The notes beneath the pieces were generated by a model. That model did not search any database and had not been told where the DNA came from. It saw only the letters and a list, made by a program, of their open reading frames with translations. Positions 7,404 to 16,892 of a stretch of DNA of 64,000 nt are shown piece by piece; the stretch's first letter is position 1; every line of letters starts with the position of its first letter. Both the position numbers and the translations under genes were made by a program. The stretch covers positions 4,774,001-4,838,000 of the forward strand of contig NZ_CP092431.1 of assembly GCF_022385335.1 (NCBI RefSeq). The letters are read 5' to 3'. This DNA comes from Streptomyces deccanensis. Its GTDB lineage: Bacteria; Actinomycetota; Actinomycetes; Streptomycetales; Streptomycetaceae.

Positions 7404-8138
7404 CTACCCCGCCAGCCTGACGTTCGAACCCTTGACCGTGATCTCCACACCGGTCGGTGCCGCCTCGACCTTGTCGAGCTTGATGCCGCCGGGGAGGTCG
7501 TCGATGGCCTGCTGGAAGTCCGTGATCGAACGGACGACGTTCTCGGCGAGGTCCGTGCCGCCCAGGCTGGGCAGGGAGTCGGCCTCCACCTCGACCTTGT
7601 CGCCCTTGACGCTGACGGTGCTGAGCACCGAGACGGTCTGCGGTTCGAGGGCCGGCGGGTCGATCTCGACGTTGACCTTGATCTTGCCCTTGCCGCCGTC
7701 GGAGAGGCCGACGACGCGGGCGGTGAAGCCGAGACCCACGTCGGTGGGCTCCGACTTGGCGGCCTTCAGGAGTTCGTCGTACGAGATGGTCGCGGTGCCG
7801 GTCGCGCTGGTGGCCGTGGCGGAGCTGTAGTCGCTGGAGAAGGCGACGCCGCGCATGTTCGCCTTCAGGTCGGCGATGCGGATGCTCTCGTCGGGCTTGC
7901 CGGTGCTCGCCTCGAAGTTCTCGATGCCGACCTCGACGTCGTCCAGTTCGCCGCCCGCGACCTGGGTGAGGAAGGGGAAGCCCTTGATGGACACGTCCGG
8001 GGTGCTCGTCAGGCCCTCGCTCGCCTTCAGCTGCTGGGCCGCCTCGTCCTCGGCGAATCCGACGGCGACGCGGTCCGCGACCACGAAGAGGCCGCCCAGG
8101 ATCACGGCGACGATGACAAGTATTCGCAGTGCGCGCAT
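7404..8138 (-). CDS. DUF2993 (LmeA-like) phospholipid-binding protein
   Basis: 244 residues. The N-terminal signal anchor (LRILVIVAVILGGLFVVADRVAV) is followed by a secreted domain with the DUF2993 features: AEDEAAQQL after the anchor, VSIKGFPFLTQVAGGELDDV and a long beta-rich body. Mycobacterial LmeA, in this family, binds phospholipid in the periplasm. It is monocistronic here, with a dispersed inverted repeat upstream. I infer a cell-envelope lipid role. Confidence 0.8.
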   Translation of the reverse strand: MRALRILVIVAVILGGLFVVADRVAVGFAEDEAAQQLKASEGLTSTPDVSIKGFPFLTQVAGGELDDVEVGIENFEASTGKPDESIRIADLKANMRGVAFSSDYSSATATSATGTATISYDELLKAAKSEPTDVGLGFTARVVGLSDGGKGKIKVNVEIDPPALEPQTVSVLSTVSVKGDKVEVEADSLPSLGGTDLAENVVRSITDFQQAIDDLPGGIKLDKVEAAPTGVEITVKGSNVRLAG

Positions 8139-8476
8139 CTCTCGGTGTTCCCCACGTAGTCCACTCGGCGGCCGAACGGTGTCTACGCGAGGGTAATCGG
8201 GCGGGCGCGGGGGCGGGGAGGGCCGGTTCGCCTTGTTGATCAGCTGTGACAGGGGGGCGGTGTCGGGCGCGTGGTCCAGTGCGGCTCCGGTGGGGCTTCT
8301 CGCGCAGTTCCCCGCGCCCCTGAAAAGCAGGGGCTGCGCCCCGTGCTTTTCAGGCCCGCAGGGCCGTGTCTTTCAGGCCCGCAGGGCCTGGTTTTTCAGG
8401 GGCGCGGGGAACTGCGCGAGAAGCCCCACGCACCCGCACCCGACGACGCCCCCCGCACCCGGACGACGCACTCCCG
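8139..8476. other. Gene-free gap dominated by inverted repeat
   Basis: No coding region is convincing here. The gap contains the 37-bp perfect inverted repeat listed next. Its loop carries two tandem CAGGCCCGCAGGGCC-like mini-hairpins. Confidence 0.5.
8290..8429. repeat. Two dispersed-repeat copies as 37-bp perfect inverted repeat
   Basis: Arms 8290-8326 and 8393-8429 are exact reverse complements. Each contains one copy of the GGCGCGGGGAACTGCGCGA repeat that recurs through the window. The 66-nt loop holds short GGGGCTGCGCCCC and GGCCCGCAGGGCC palindromes. It lies downstream of the Gln/His-rich gene and may also act as its terminator. Confidence 0.85.
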
Positions 8477-9778
8477 TCAGACCAGCGCGCGACCCAGCAG
8501 ATACACCGCCGGGGCCGCCGCCGTCAGCGGCAGCGCCACCCCCGCGGTGAAGTGGACGAAGCGCGAGGGGTAGTCGTAGCTGGCGACCCGGTGCCCGATG
8601 AGCGCGCAGAGACCCGCGCCCGCCCCGAGCAGGGCACCCGCACCCGCACCGGACGTACCCAGATCGATCGCCCCGCCGACGGCGATCCCCGCACCGGTGG
8701 CCGCCAGCAGCGCGACGACCACCGAGGCCGGGGTGGGCAGCGGCAGCGCGCGGGCGAGGACGGCCACAGCGACGGCGACACCGCCGACCGCGACCGCGTC
8801 CGCCACGGCCGCCAGATAGCCGGTCGCGATGATCGCCAGCGCCGAGGAGGCCACCGTCGCCATCAGTCCGTACATCCGCTCGTCGGGGTCCGCGTGGCTG
8901 CGCAGCCCCAGCACGATGCCGAGCAGCACCCACACGCCGAGCGTCCCGAGAATCGCGGCGGGCGCGTTCTCCCGGCCGGCCACGAAGAGCGCCGCGTCCG
9001 CCGCGAGCGCGCCCGCGAAGGCCAGCACGATGCCCTGCCGGGCCGGCCACATGCCGTTCAGCCGGAACCAGCCCGCCGCCGTCACGGCCTGGAGGACCAC
9101 CAGGGGTACGGCGAGGGCGTACTCCCCGATCGCGGCGGCACCGGCCAGCAGCAGGCCCAGTACGGCCGTGATCAGCGCCGGCTGCATCCCGGGCTCGATG
9201 ATCGGCGACCGGCCCTCGGCCCGCGCCCGCTGGGCGTCGGTGACCCGGCTGTTGCCGGTGAGCGTGGGCGGACCGTAGCCGGCCGCGGAATCGGCGGCGA
9301 CGGCGGTGTCCGGAGCGGCCTGGGGCTGAGCGTGGGCCTGGGGCTGCGCCTGGGCCTGGGCCTGGGGCTGAGCGTGCGCCTGGGGCTGTCCCTGGAACTG
9401 GTGCGCGTGCTGCGCCTGGGGGTGCTGCGGCTGGTGCGCATGCTGGGGGTGGTGCTGGGGCTGGTGCTGGGCCTGAGCGGCGTACTGGCCGGCGTCCGTC
9501 TGCTGGGGCAGGTACGCCGTCTCCGTCACGTTGGCGGCGGGCGAGGTCCGGGGCTGGAGCTGGGTCTCCCAGGTCTGGCCCTCCCACTGCTGGGTGTACT
9601 GCTGGGCGTGGGCGGCCTGGCCCTCGTCGTAGCCCTGCCAGTGCGGCTGCGGCTGCGCGTGGGGCTGCGGCTGCTGGTACGCGTCGTAGCCCTGGTGGCC
9701 CTGGTTGCCGTGGTGGCCCTGCTGTCCCTGGTGGTCGTGCCCCTGGTGGCCCTCGTACCCGTACGGCTGGTTGCTCAT
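8477..9778 (-). CDS. Gln/His-rich multi-pass membrane protein
   Basis: 433 residues in two parts. Residues 1 to about 160 are a low-complexity tail of Gln, His, Ala, Pro and Tyr (runs such as QPQAHAQPQAQAQAQ and QHHPQHAHQPQ), probably disordered and cytoplasmic. From about 195 to the end there are roughly eight to ten hydrophobic helices (ALITAVLGLLLAGAAAIGEYA, GILGTLGVWVLLGIVLGL-like and others). The start is ATG, chosen because the upstream extension is basic and non-typical. The next gene upstream encodes a ThiS-like protein only 10 bp away. Function unknown. Confidence 0.75.
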   Translation of the reverse strand: MSNQPYGYEGHQGHDHQGQQGHHGNQGHQGYDAYQQPQPHAQPQPHWQGYDEGQAAHAQQYTQQWEGQTWETQLQPRTSPAANVTETAYLPQQTDAGQYAAQAQHQPQHHPQHAHQPQHPQAQHAHQFQGQPQAHAQPQAQAQAQPQAHAQPQAAPDTAVAADSAAGYGPPTLTGNSRVTDAQRARAEGRSPIIEPGMQPALITAVLGLLLAGAAAIGEYALAVPLVVLQAVTAAGWFRLNGMWPARQGIVLAFAGALAADAALFVAGRENAPAAILGTLGVWVLLGIVLGLRSHADPDERMYGLMATVASSALAIIATGYLAAVADAVAVGGVAVAVAVLARALPLPTPASVVVALLAATGAGIAVGGAIDLGTSGAGAGALLGAGAGLCALIGHRVASYDYPSRFVHFTAGVALPLTAAAPAVYLLGRALV

Positions 9779-9788
9779 GATGTGGGGG

Positions 9789-10043
9789 TCACCCTCCTGC
9801 GAACGGCGGGAGCACCTCGACCGTGCCGCCCTCGGCCAGACGTACCGTCTCATGCGCACGGGTACCCACGGGGTTTCCGTCGACGAGGAACGAGCAGCGC
9901 CGCAGGACGCGGACGAGTTCGCCGGGGTGTCGGTCGCGGGCCGCGGTCAGGGCGTCCGCGAGGGTGGCCGCGTCGTAGGGCTCCTCGGCGACGCCGGCTG
10001 CGGACTTGGCTGCGGCCCAGTAGCGGACGGTGCCCTTTGGCAT
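9789..10043 (-). CDS. MoaD/ThiS-like sulfur-carrier protein
   Basis: 84 residues with the ubiquitin-like fold pattern (GTVRYWAAAKSAAGVAEE, LADALTAARDRHP, CSFLVDGNPVG, VEVLPPFAGG) and the C-terminal Gly-Gly needed for adenylation and thiocarboxylate formation. It is a sulfur carrier for molybdopterin, thiamine or cysteine synthesis. No E1-like or synthase gene is adjacent, so the pathway is not set by context. It is transcribed with the Gln/His-rich gene downstream (10 bp gap). Confidence 0.85.
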   Translation of the reverse strand: MPKGTVRYWAAAKSAAGVAEEPYDAATLADALTAARDRHPGELVRVLRRCSFLVDGNPVGTRAHETVRLAEGGTVEVLPPFAGG

Positions 10044-10074
10044 CTGCGTTCCTCTTGTATGAGTCGTGACGGGC

Positions 10075-10986
10075 TCAGGCTACGCCCCTGACCGCGACCC
10101 CTTTCACCACCCACTCCCCGATCCTCTCCAGCAATTCCCCACTCGCCGCGTTCTCCGCGTGGCCCATGCCCCGCTCCAACCACAGTTCCCCGTGGTCGCC
10201 CGCCGCCGCGGCCAGCATCTCGGGGTGGTCGAGGGGGAAATAGCCGTCCCGGTCGCCGTGGACTATCAGCAGGGGCGTCGGGGCGATGAGGGGCACGGAT
10301 TCCACGGGCGAGAGGGGGACGGGGTTCCAGTCGCGGTGGTGGATACGGGTGCGGAAGCCGTAGCGGCCGAGGAGGCGGCCCTCGGGGCGGGTGATGAGCC
10401 AGTGGACACGGCGCATGGGGGCCGTGCCCCGGTAGTACCAGCGGGCGGGGGCGCTGACCGAGACGACGGCGTCGGTGCCCGCGTCCCGCTGGGCCGCGTG
10501 GCGCAGGACGACCGAGCCGCCCATGGAGAAGCCGACGGTGGCCACGCGCGCGTGGCCGAGTTCACGGGCCCAGCGGACCGCCGCCGCGAGGTCGAGCACC
10601 TCGCGGTCACCGACCGTGGAGCGGCCGCCGGATCGCCCGTGGCCCCGGAAGGAGAGGCTGACGACGGAGCCGTACCGGCTGAGCGCCGCCACCACCCTCC
10701 GAACATGCGGACGATCAGCGTCACCGGTGAAGCCGTGCGCGACGACCAGGGCGAGGTGGTCGGCGGAGGGGTCGGGAAGGTGGCCGGAGGATGGAGTTCC
10801 GGTGTCTTCCGCGCCGTTGTATACAACGGCTTTTGGATCGTATACGACCTCGATATTCACCCCGTCGTCAGTCCGTAGAAACCCGCGCAAAGGGGTTCGC
10901 GGCGGCCCCGAAAGGGCTCGATGGGCCGTCTCAGAGTTCGGAATGTCGAAGGATCGCGTCACATGGCCTGCCGGACCTGCACTCAT
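10075..10986 (-). CDS. Alpha/beta hydrolase
   Basis: 303 residues. Nucleophile elbow GFSMGGS, an oxyanion region LVVAHGFTGDAD, an acid in HGDRDGYFP and a late histidine in ERGMGHAENA form a complete Ser-Asp-His set. This is the fold of esterases and lipases acting on small esters or thioesters; the substrate cannot be told. The start is ATG with a weak ribosome site; a GTG nine codons in is an alternative. The gene is divergent from glnR, so the 159-bp gap should hold both promoters. It is probably first of a transcript that continues into the ThiS-like gene 31 bp downstream. Confidence 0.8.
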   Translation of the reverse strand: MSAGPAGHVTRSFDIPNSETAHRALSGPPRTPLRGFLRTDDGVNIEVVYDPKAVVYNGAEDTGTPSSGHLPDPSADHLALVVAHGFTGDADRPHVRRVVAALSRYGSVVSLSFRGHGRSGGRSTVGDREVLDLAAAVRWARELGHARVATVGFSMGGSVVLRHAAQRDAGTDAVVSVSAPARWYYRGTAPMRRVHWLITRPEGRLLGRYGFRTRIHHRDWNPVPLSPVESVPLIAPTPLLIVHGDRDGYFPLDHPEMLAAAAGDHGELWLERGMGHAENAASGELLERIGEWVVKGVAVRGVA

Positions 10987-11145
10987 GTGGGCTATTCTGC
11001 TGGACAGAGGACTCGGGCAATGTAGCCCCCGGGTCCTTTCGTGCTTTAGGGAAGCTTGTATACGAGCGGAAAAACGCCAGGTGACCGTAGCTGTACGAGC
11101 CCCCGCCACACGCGTCCTCGCAGGGACCGAGGAGGAACCAGACGC

Positions 11146-11925
11146 ATGAGTTCTCTGCTGCTCCTGACCAACGCCCTCCAGCCGTCAACGGAGGTGCTCC
11201 CGGCCCTCGGCCTGCTGCTGCACAACGTGCGCGTGGCTCCGGCGGAAGGCCCCGCTCTCGTCGACACCCCCGGTGCGGACGTCATCCTCATCGACGGGCG
11301 CCGCGACCTCCCGCAGGTCCGCAGCCTGTGTCAGCTGCTGCGCTCCACCGGGCCCGGCTGCCCCCTCATCCTCGTCGTGACCGAGGGCGGTCTCGCCGCC
11401 GTCACCGCGGACTGGGGCATCGACGACGTACTCCTCGACACGGCCGGCCCCGCGGAGGTCGAGGCGCGCCTGCGGCTGGCCATGGGCAGGCAGCAGATCG
11501 TCAACGACGACTCCCCCATGGAGATCCGCAACGGCGATCTCTCGGTGGACGAGGCGACCTACAGCGCCAAGCTCAAGGGGCGCGTGCTCGACCTCACCTT
11601 CAAGGAGTTCGAGCTCCTCAAGTACCTCGCCCAGCACCCGGGCCGCGTCTTCACCCGCGCCCAGCTGCTCCAGGAGGTCTGGGGCTACGACTACTTCGGC
11701 GGCACGCGGACGGTCGACGTGCACGTACGGCGGCTGCGCGCCAAGCTCGGCCCCGAGCACGAGTCACTGATCGGGACCGTCCGGAACGTGGGTTATCGAT
11801 TCGTTACGCCCGAGAAGGCGGAGCGCGTCGGCGACGACGTGAAGACCAAGACGGCCCCCTCAAAGGCGGCGGATGCGGACGAGACGGCGCCCCTGGACGC
11901 CGTGGAGATCGCGGCCGAGGCGTAG
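11146..11925 (+). CDS. glnR: GlnR, global nitrogen response regulator
   Basis: 259 residues: an OmpR-type response regulator with an atypical receiver (1-110) and a C-terminal winged helix (about 125-220; [43 protein letters not shown]). The opening [20 protein letters not shown] is characteristic of GlnR. D50 is present but the acidic pocket and conserved Lys of normal receivers are not evident, matching the orphan, non-canonical GlnR of Streptomyces. It controls glutamine synthetases, ammonium uptake and nitrate/nitrite genes. GAGGAGG precedes the ATG. No sensor kinase is nearby, as expected. A poorly conserved C-terminal tail follows the DNA-binding domain. Confidence 0.93.
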   Translation: MSSLLLLTNALQPSTEVLPALGLLLHNVRVAPAEGPALVDTPGADVILIDGRRDLPQVRSLCQLLRSTGPGCPLILVVTEGGLAAVTADWGIDDVLLDTAGPAEVEARLRLAMGRQQIVNDDSPMEIRNGDLSVDEATYSAKLKGRVLDLTFKEFELLKYLAQHPGRVFTRAQLLQEVWGYDYFGGTRTVDVHVRRLRAKLGPEHESLIGTVRNVGYRFVTPEKAERVGDDVKTKTAPSKAADADETAPLDAVEIAAEA

Positions 11926-12019
11926 TGACCGAGGACCGGGGCGGCGTACGCACAGGTAACTCACAGGTGCGCCGTCGTACGCCCTGCCCAGGGCCGGTCC
12001 ATCCGCGTAGACTCCGCGC

Positions 12020-13042
12020 GTGGCCAAGGTGACTCGGGATGACGTGGCAAGACTGGCGGGTACGTCGACCGCCGTCGTCAGCTACGTCATCAACAACGGA
12101 CCCCGGCCGGTCGCACCGGCCACGCGCGAGCGTGTCCTCGCCGCGATCAAGGAATTGTCGTACCGGCCCGACCGGGTCGCCCAGGCGATGGCCTCCCGCC
12201 GCACCGACCTCATAGGCATGATCGTGCCGGACGCGCGCCAGCCCTTCTTCGGCGAGATGACCCACGCCGTGGAGCAGGCCGCCGCCGAGCGCGGAAAGAT
12301 GGTGCTCGTCGGCAACACCGACTATGTCGCCGAGCGCGAGGTCCACTATCTGCGGGCGTTCCTCGGGATGCGCGTCTCCGGGCTGATCCTCGTCAGCCAC
12401 GCCCTCAACGACAACGCGGCCGCCGAGATAGAGGCGTGGGACGCGCGGGTCGTGCTGCTGCACGAGCGGCCCGAGGCGATCGACGACGTGGCCGTGGTGA
12501 CCGACGACATCGGCGGCGCGAAGCTCGCCGTCGACCATCTGCTCTCCCACGGCTACGCGTACGTCGCCTGTATGGGCGGCGTCGCCGAGACCCCGCTCAT
12601 CGGTGACCCCGTCTCGGACCACGTCGAGGGCTGGCGGCGCGCGATGGACGAGGCCGGGATCTCCACGGAGGGGCGGCTGTTCCAGGCGCCCTACAACCGG
12701 TACGACGCGTACCAGGTGGCGCTGAAGCTGTTGTCGGGCCCCGACCGGCCGCCGGCGATCTTCTGCTCCACCGACGACCAGGCGATCGGGGTGCTGCGCG
12801 CCGCGCGCGAGCTGCGGATCGAGGTCCCGACCGAGCTGGCCGTCGCCGGCTTCGACGACGTCAAGGAGGCGGCGCTCACGGATCCGCCGCTGACGACGAT
12901 CGCGACGGACCGCACGGGGATGGCCCGAGCGGCGGTGGATCTGGTCCTGGACGACGGCATCCGCGTCGCCGGCTCCCGCGGCGAACGCGTGAAGCTGTTC
13001 CCGTCGACGCTGGTGACTCGACGGTCGTGCGGCTGCGCGTAG
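12020..13042 (+). CDS. LacI-family transcriptional regulator
   Basis: 340 residues, starting GTG. The N-terminal HTH is textbook LacI ([20 protein letters not shown], followed by [19 protein letters not shown]). A periplasmic-binding-like ligand domain follows ([33 protein letters not shown]). Such regulators usually sense sugars or nucleosides, but no transporter or catabolic gene is adjacent, so the target is unknown. It follows glnR by 94 bp with its own probable promoter, and is convergent with the secreted trypsin gene. Confidence 0.9.
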   Translation: MAKVTRDDVARLAGTSTAVVSYVINNGPRPVAPATRERVLAAIKELSYRPDRVAQAMASRRTDLIGMIVPDARQPFFGEMTHAVEQAAAERGKMVLVGNTDYVAEREVHYLRAFLGMRVSGLILVSHALNDNAAAEIEAWDARVVLLHERPEAIDDVAVVTDDIGGAKLAVDHLLSHGYAYVACMGGVAETPLIGDPVSDHVEGWRRAMDEAGISTEGRLFQAPYNRYDAYQVALKLLSGPDRPPAIFCSTDDQAIGVLRAARELRIEVPTELAVAGFDDVKEAALTDPPLTTIATDRTGMARAAVDLVLDDGIRVAGSRGERVKLFPSTLVTRRSCGCA

Positions 13043-13111
13043 CTCCGCCGGGGCGCGGGGCGCCGTAGGGGCTTGGGGGTGCGTCGTCGGCGGCGGGTGC
13101 GTCGTGGCTTG

Positions 13112-13134
13112 TCGCGCAGTTCCCCGCGCCCCTG
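13112..13134 (-). repeat. Dispersed repeat copy
   Basis: The minus strand reads the GGCGCGGGGAACTGCGCGA core, in the gap between the convergent lacI-like and trypsin genes. Confidence 0.8.
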
Positions 13135-13170
13135 CAAAGCACGTGGTCGTCCCGCGCTCCCAGCGTGATC

Positions 13171-13204
13171 GAGGCCCGCGCCCCCAAAGGTCGGCGCGGG
13201 CCTC
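13171..13204. terminator. Bidirectional hairpin terminator
   Basis: A 12-bp stem (GAGGCCCGCGCC with GGCGCGGGCCTC) and 10-nt loop between two convergent genes, 19 bp beyond the trypsin-gene stop. Confidence 0.7.
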
Positions 13205-13222
13205 GGCTTACGACAAGTGCCG

Positions 13223-15007
13223 TCAGAACAACGCGTTGTACTGGTTGAAGCCCGTGCCCAGGCTGATGCGGCTGCCGAACAGGGACGACGAGGCCTTGTT
13301 GGTGCCGGGGTACAGCCAGAGGGTGCCGCCCGAGTCGCGGGCGAGGACGTCCGCGACTCCGTCGCCGGTGACGTCGCCGTTGGTCACGTAGGCCGTGAAC
13401 TTCCAGCCGGTGCGGGCCTTGATCTGGGAGGACCAGGGGGTCGAGGCCTTGCCGGTGCCCCGGTAAAGGGAGAGCGTGCCGTCGGAGAAGCGGACCAGGA
13501 GGTCGGCCTTGCCGTCGCCGGAGAGGTCCCCGCGGCCGAGGAGCTTGGCGCCCTTCCAGGCCTTGCTGACCACCCGGATCTTGGCGTTGAACTGGCCGTT
13601 GCCCTTGCCGGGGTAGAGGTAGACCGAGCCGTCGGCGTCGAGGGCGACGAGGTCGGGGAGCGCGTCGCCGGTCAGGTCACCGGGGATCGCGTACGACTTG
13701 TAGCCGCCCCAGACCGAGCTGATCTGCATCCACGTCCACTCCCAGGTGGAGTGGTTCATGTAGCTGCGGTACAGCTTGCCGTCGTTCTTGTCCCGGATGA
13801 TCAGGTCCTGGTAGAAGTCCCGGTCCAGATCGGCCTGCATGCCCCAGCTCACGTTCTGCCAGCCGTTGCCCTGGTACGCGCGCGTGGCGAGCGACGTGCC
13901 CTTGCTGTCCTGCTGGAACAGGCCCCCGGAGGGTGTGCGCGCGAGGAGGTCGGCGCGGCCGTCGTACGTCAGGTCGGTGTCGTTGATCCGGGGCTGGGCG
14001 GCCCAGGCGTACGAGGAGACCTTGGTGAAGACCGGGTAGGCGCCCTTGGCGGTGCAGCCCGAGACGCCCCACGAGACGATGCCGACGACCTTGCCGCCGA
14101 CGACCAGGGGGCCGCCGGAGTCACCGTTGCAGGTGCTCGTGGTGCCCGCGTCGCCGCCGGAGGCCGGGGTGCCCGCGCAGACCATGGAGCCCTCGGCGAA
14201 GTAGTCCGTGCCGAGCACCGACTTCATGGCGCTGTCGCAGGTCGTGTCCTTGACCAGCGGCAGCGTCGCCTTCTTCAGCTTCGCGGAGAGCTCGGCGTCC
14301 GCGCCGCCGGAGGTGAGGCCCCAGCCGTACACGGTGCCGTTCGTGCCGGCGGTGTAGAGCGCGTTGTCGTCGGACGCGGCCAAGCGCAGTGTCTTCTGCT
14401 CCAGCGGGCGGTCCAGGGTGAGGACGGCGACATCGTTCCTGATGGTCTTCTCGTCGTACCTCGGGTGCTGCCAGGCGCGCAGGACGCCCGCGACCGTGCC
14501 CGTCGTGTCGTCGTACAGGTCGGTCGTACCGGCCAGGACCGCCCCGTTGGCCGCCCAGTCGAGACCGTCGACGCAGTGAGCGGCCGTGAGGACCTTGTTG
14601 GGGGCGACCAGGGTGCCGCCGCAGAAGGAGCCCTCGTCGGTGGTCGCGTCGTAGTACGCGAGCTGCACCATCCAGGGAGCGGCGGAGATCGTCGTCTCGC
14701 TGCCGCCGATGATGAACGGGGACTGGGAGGAGGGCGAGGAAGGCGAGGAGGGTGACGGGGACGTCGGGGAGGCGTCGCCAGCTGTCCCGGGCTCGTTCGA
14801 GGACGGTCTCGCCTGGTCCTCCGCCGCCTTGATGACGCGTTGGCGGAGTTCCTTGGCGGAGGCCGCGGGTGCGGCGGGCTGGTCGAGGGTGACCGTGGGG
14901 TGCGCCGGCTCGTCGGCCGCCGTCGCGGGCTGTGCCGCGAGGACGCCGGCGCCGCTCAGCGCGAGCGCGAGCGTGGCGGCGGGCAGTGCCTTGAAGGCAC
15001 GTATCAC
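13223..15007 (-). CDS. Secreted trypsin-like protease with FG-GAP/VCBS-like C-terminus
   Basis: 594 residues. A signal peptide (1 to about 30, cut near AQPATA-A) and a Ser/Pro linker (about 80-96) precede a chymotrypsin-fold domain starting at IIGGSETT. The catalytic triad is visible as H144 (TAAHC), D192 (NDVAVL) and S297 (CNGDSGGP). Residues about 345-594 hold repeated calcium-binding-like blades with motifs DLTYDGRADLLART, DLTGDALPDLVALD, DLSGDGKADLLVRF and DVTGDGVADVLARD, i.e. an FG-GAP/VCBS propeller. It is exported and probably binds and cleaves extracellular proteins. The propeller may anchor it to the wall or substrate. Confidence 0.92.
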   Translation of the reverse strand: MIRAFKALPAATLALALSGAGVLAAQPATAADEPAHPTVTLDQPAAPAASAKELRQRVIKAAEDQARPSSNEPGTAGDASPTSPSPSSPSSPSSQSPFIIGGSETTISAAPWMVQLAYYDATTDEGSFCGGTLVAPNKVLTAAHCVDGLDWAANGAVLAGTTDLYDDTTGTVAGVLRAWQHPRYDEKTIRNDVAVLTLDRPLEQKTLRLAASDDNALYTAGTNGTVYGWGLTSGGADAELSAKLKKATLPLVKDTTCDSAMKSVLGTDYFAEGSMVCAGTPASGGDAGTTSTCNGDSGGPLVVGGKVVGIVSWGVSGCTAKGAYPVFTKVSSYAWAAQPRINDTDLTYDGRADLLARTPSGGLFQQDSKGTSLATRAYQGNGWQNVSWGMQADLDRDFYQDLIIRDKNDGKLYRSYMNHSTWEWTWMQISSVWGGYKSYAIPGDLTGDALPDLVALDADGSVYLYPGKGNGQFNAKIRVVSKAWKGAKLLGRGDLSGDGKADLLVRFSDGTLSLYRGTGKASTPWSSQIKARTGWKFTAYVTNGDVTGDGVADVLARDSGGTLWLYPGTNKASSSLFGSRISLGTGFNQYNALF

Positions 15008-15336
15008 TCAGGGCTCCTGGGGTGCGTGGGTGTCGTGGGCGCCCGAGCAGGGCGTACGACGCCGACCGCCCCGTCACCGGTTGCCCCGGCCTCGGGTCGT
15101 ATCGCGGAGCCCCCCTCCGGCTGGGTGATCGTAGGCCCCGGTGACCCCACCGGACACGGCATCCACCGGGGTCACACAAGTATTCGGATGCCGCGTTCCG
15201 TGACATCACCGCCCGGCCACCCTTTGTTTCCCCTGCGGGCACGACGGGCCGCCTTTATATGGGGCGAACGAGGTTCTGGTGGGGTTCTCAGGGAGCACTC
15301 AGGAAGGTCTCATGGTCGGGCGGCAGGCTCTGAGTC
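15008..15336. other. Divergent promoter region between two protease genes
   Basis: 329 bp without a gene, between a minus-strand secreted protease and a plus-strand HtrA-like protease. An A/T-rich patch (TTTATATGG near 15253-15261) is the best core-promoter candidate for the HtrA-like gene. I see no clear operator. Confidence 0.4.
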
Positions 15337-16461
15337 ATGACCGAGAGCTTCCGCCGCAGCGGCGAGTACGAGAACCCCTACCAGGGGCAGCAGCAGCACT
15401 CCGGGTACGCCGAGGGCGAGACCCAGCAGCAGCCCGCGTACCTCCAGCAGCAGGCCTCCACTCCGGTGAACCCGGAGTGGCCGCCCCCGCCGGCGTACGA
15501 GCCGGCGGCGTCGGCTCAGGGCGCGCAAGACACGTACGGTGCTCCGAGCGCGCTCCTCGCCGAGCCGGTGGCCCAGGCGCCCGCTCCGAGAAGGCGTACC
15601 CGGGGGCCGATCGCGCTGCTCGCGGCCGTGGCGTTCGTCGCGGCGGCGATCGGTGGCGGTACGGCGTACGGCATCCAGGAGCTGACCGGCTCGGGCACCG
15701 TGACCTCCAGTTCCACCAGCACCAGCGTCGTGCCGACCAGCCAGAAGGGCACGGTCTCCGGGGTCGCCACGGCGGTCAGCCCGAGCATCGTGGAGATCAA
15801 CGCCACCTCGAACGCGGGTGAGTCCACCGGTTCCGGTGTGATCATCACCAGCACCGGTGAGATCATCACCAACAATCACGTGATCTCCGGCGCCTCCCAG
15901 ATCAAGGTGACGACCAGCAACGGCAAGTCCTACACCGCCGAGGTCGTCGGCACGGACAGCAAGAAGGATCTCGCCCTCATCAAGCTGCGGGACGCCTCCG
16001 GGCTGAAGGCCGCCACGCTCGGCGACTCCGCCGGCGTCAAGGTCGGCGACCAGGTCGTGGCGATCGGCTCCCCCGAGGGTCTGACCGGCACCGTGACCAG
16101 CGGCATCGTCTCCGCGCTCGACCGCGACGTCACGGTCTCGACGGACGAGAGCCAGGGCCAGCAGCAGGGCGGTGGCGGCGGGCAGTGGCCGTTCGAGTTC
16201 GGCGGTCAGCAGTTCAACGGCGACACGGGTTCGTCGACGACGACGTACAAGGCGCTCCAGACCGACGCCTCCCTCAACCCCGGCAACTCCGGCGGCGCCC
16301 TCATCGACATGAACGGCAACATCATCGGCATCAACTCCGCGATGTACTCCGCCGCGGACGCCACCTCCTCCAGCGCCGGCAGCGTCGGCCTCGGCTTCGC
16401 CATCCCGATCAACACGGTCAAGGCCGACCTGAGCACGCTGCGGGCGGGCGGGTCTGACTGA
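15337..16461 (+). CDS. Membrane-anchored HtrA-like serine protease
   Basis: 374 residues. A cytoplasmic Gln/Pro/Tyr-rich tail (1-84), basic PRRRTR and one TM helix (91-111) precede an outside trypsin-like domain of the HtrA/DegP type with H181 (TNNHVIS), D211 (KKDLALIKL) and S318 (LNPGNSGGAL). Related proteins degrade misfolded proteins outside the membrane. The family usually ends in a PDZ domain; here the chain stops about 55 residues after the catalytic Ser, so PDZ is absent. The two-component genes downstream are a plausible regulator, as in mycobacterial PepD with MprAB. Confidence 0.9.
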   Translation: MTESFRRSGEYENPYQGQQQHSGYAEGETQQQPAYLQQQASTPVNPEWPPPPAYEPAASAQGAQDTYGAPSALLAEPVAQAPAPRRRTRGPIALLAAVAFVAAAIGGGTAYGIQELTGSGTVTSSSTSTSVVPTSQKGTVSGVATAVSPSIVEINATSNAGESTGSGVIITSTGEIITNNHVISGASQIKVTTSNGKSYTAEVVGTDSKKDLALIKLRDASGLKAATLGDSAGVKVGDQVVAIGSPEGLTGTVTSGIVSALDRDVTVSTDESQGQQQGGGGGQWPFEFGGQQFNGDTGSSTTTYKALQTDASLNPGNSGGALIDMNGNIIGINSAMYSAADATSSSAGSVGLGFAIPINTVKADLSTLRAGGSD

Positions 16462-16529
16462 GGTCCGACGCTCCGACCAGGTCTTTTCCCTCCCGTCCCG
16501 TCAGTCCCGCTGAGTCCAAGGAGTTCGAC

Positions 16530-16712
16530 ATGATCACGCAGGTCTCCCACACCGTCGCCACCGCCGTCGACCCGGCCGGGCTGGGCCTCGCCCTCGCGGT
16601 GGCGGCCGAACTCCACCCGGCGGTGACGCGGGCCCCCGAGGTGGCGGCCACCCATGCCCCGGCCCGTCGCAACACGGCCGCGCGCCCGCGCCGACGTACG
16701 GTGCGCGGCTGA
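16530..16712 (+). CDS. Small Ala-rich protein, unknown
   Basis: 60 residues with a good AAGGAGTTCGAC ribosome site before ATG. The middle is Ala/Val/Leu-rich (GLGLALAVAAELHPAV), the end strongly basic (PARRNTAARPRRRTVRG). It lies between the HtrA-like gene and the response regulator on the same strand. No family recognised; real but poorly supported. Confidence 0.45.
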   Translation: MITQVSHTVATAVDPAGLGLALAVAAELHPAVTRAPEVAATHAPARRNTAARPRRRTVRG

Positions 16713-16777
16713 TCCGGTACGGCCTACTGCGCGGCCAGGGGACGTGCAAGGCTAGGGCGCAACCGCGCGCGCCCCAT

Positions 16778-16800
16778 CAGGGGCGCGGGGAACTGCGCGA
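16778..16800 (+). repeat. Dispersed repeat copy
   Basis: Plus-strand copy of the GGCGCGGGGAACTGCGCGA repeat, preceded by CAG, about 90 bp upstream of the response-regulator start. Confidence 0.8.
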
Positions 16801-16892
16801 GATGCCCCACCGGACCCGCACCAGGCACCGCACGAGAACCCCCACGGCGCCCCGGCCCCCGCACTCCACCGCTTCCGAGGAACGAAGACCAC

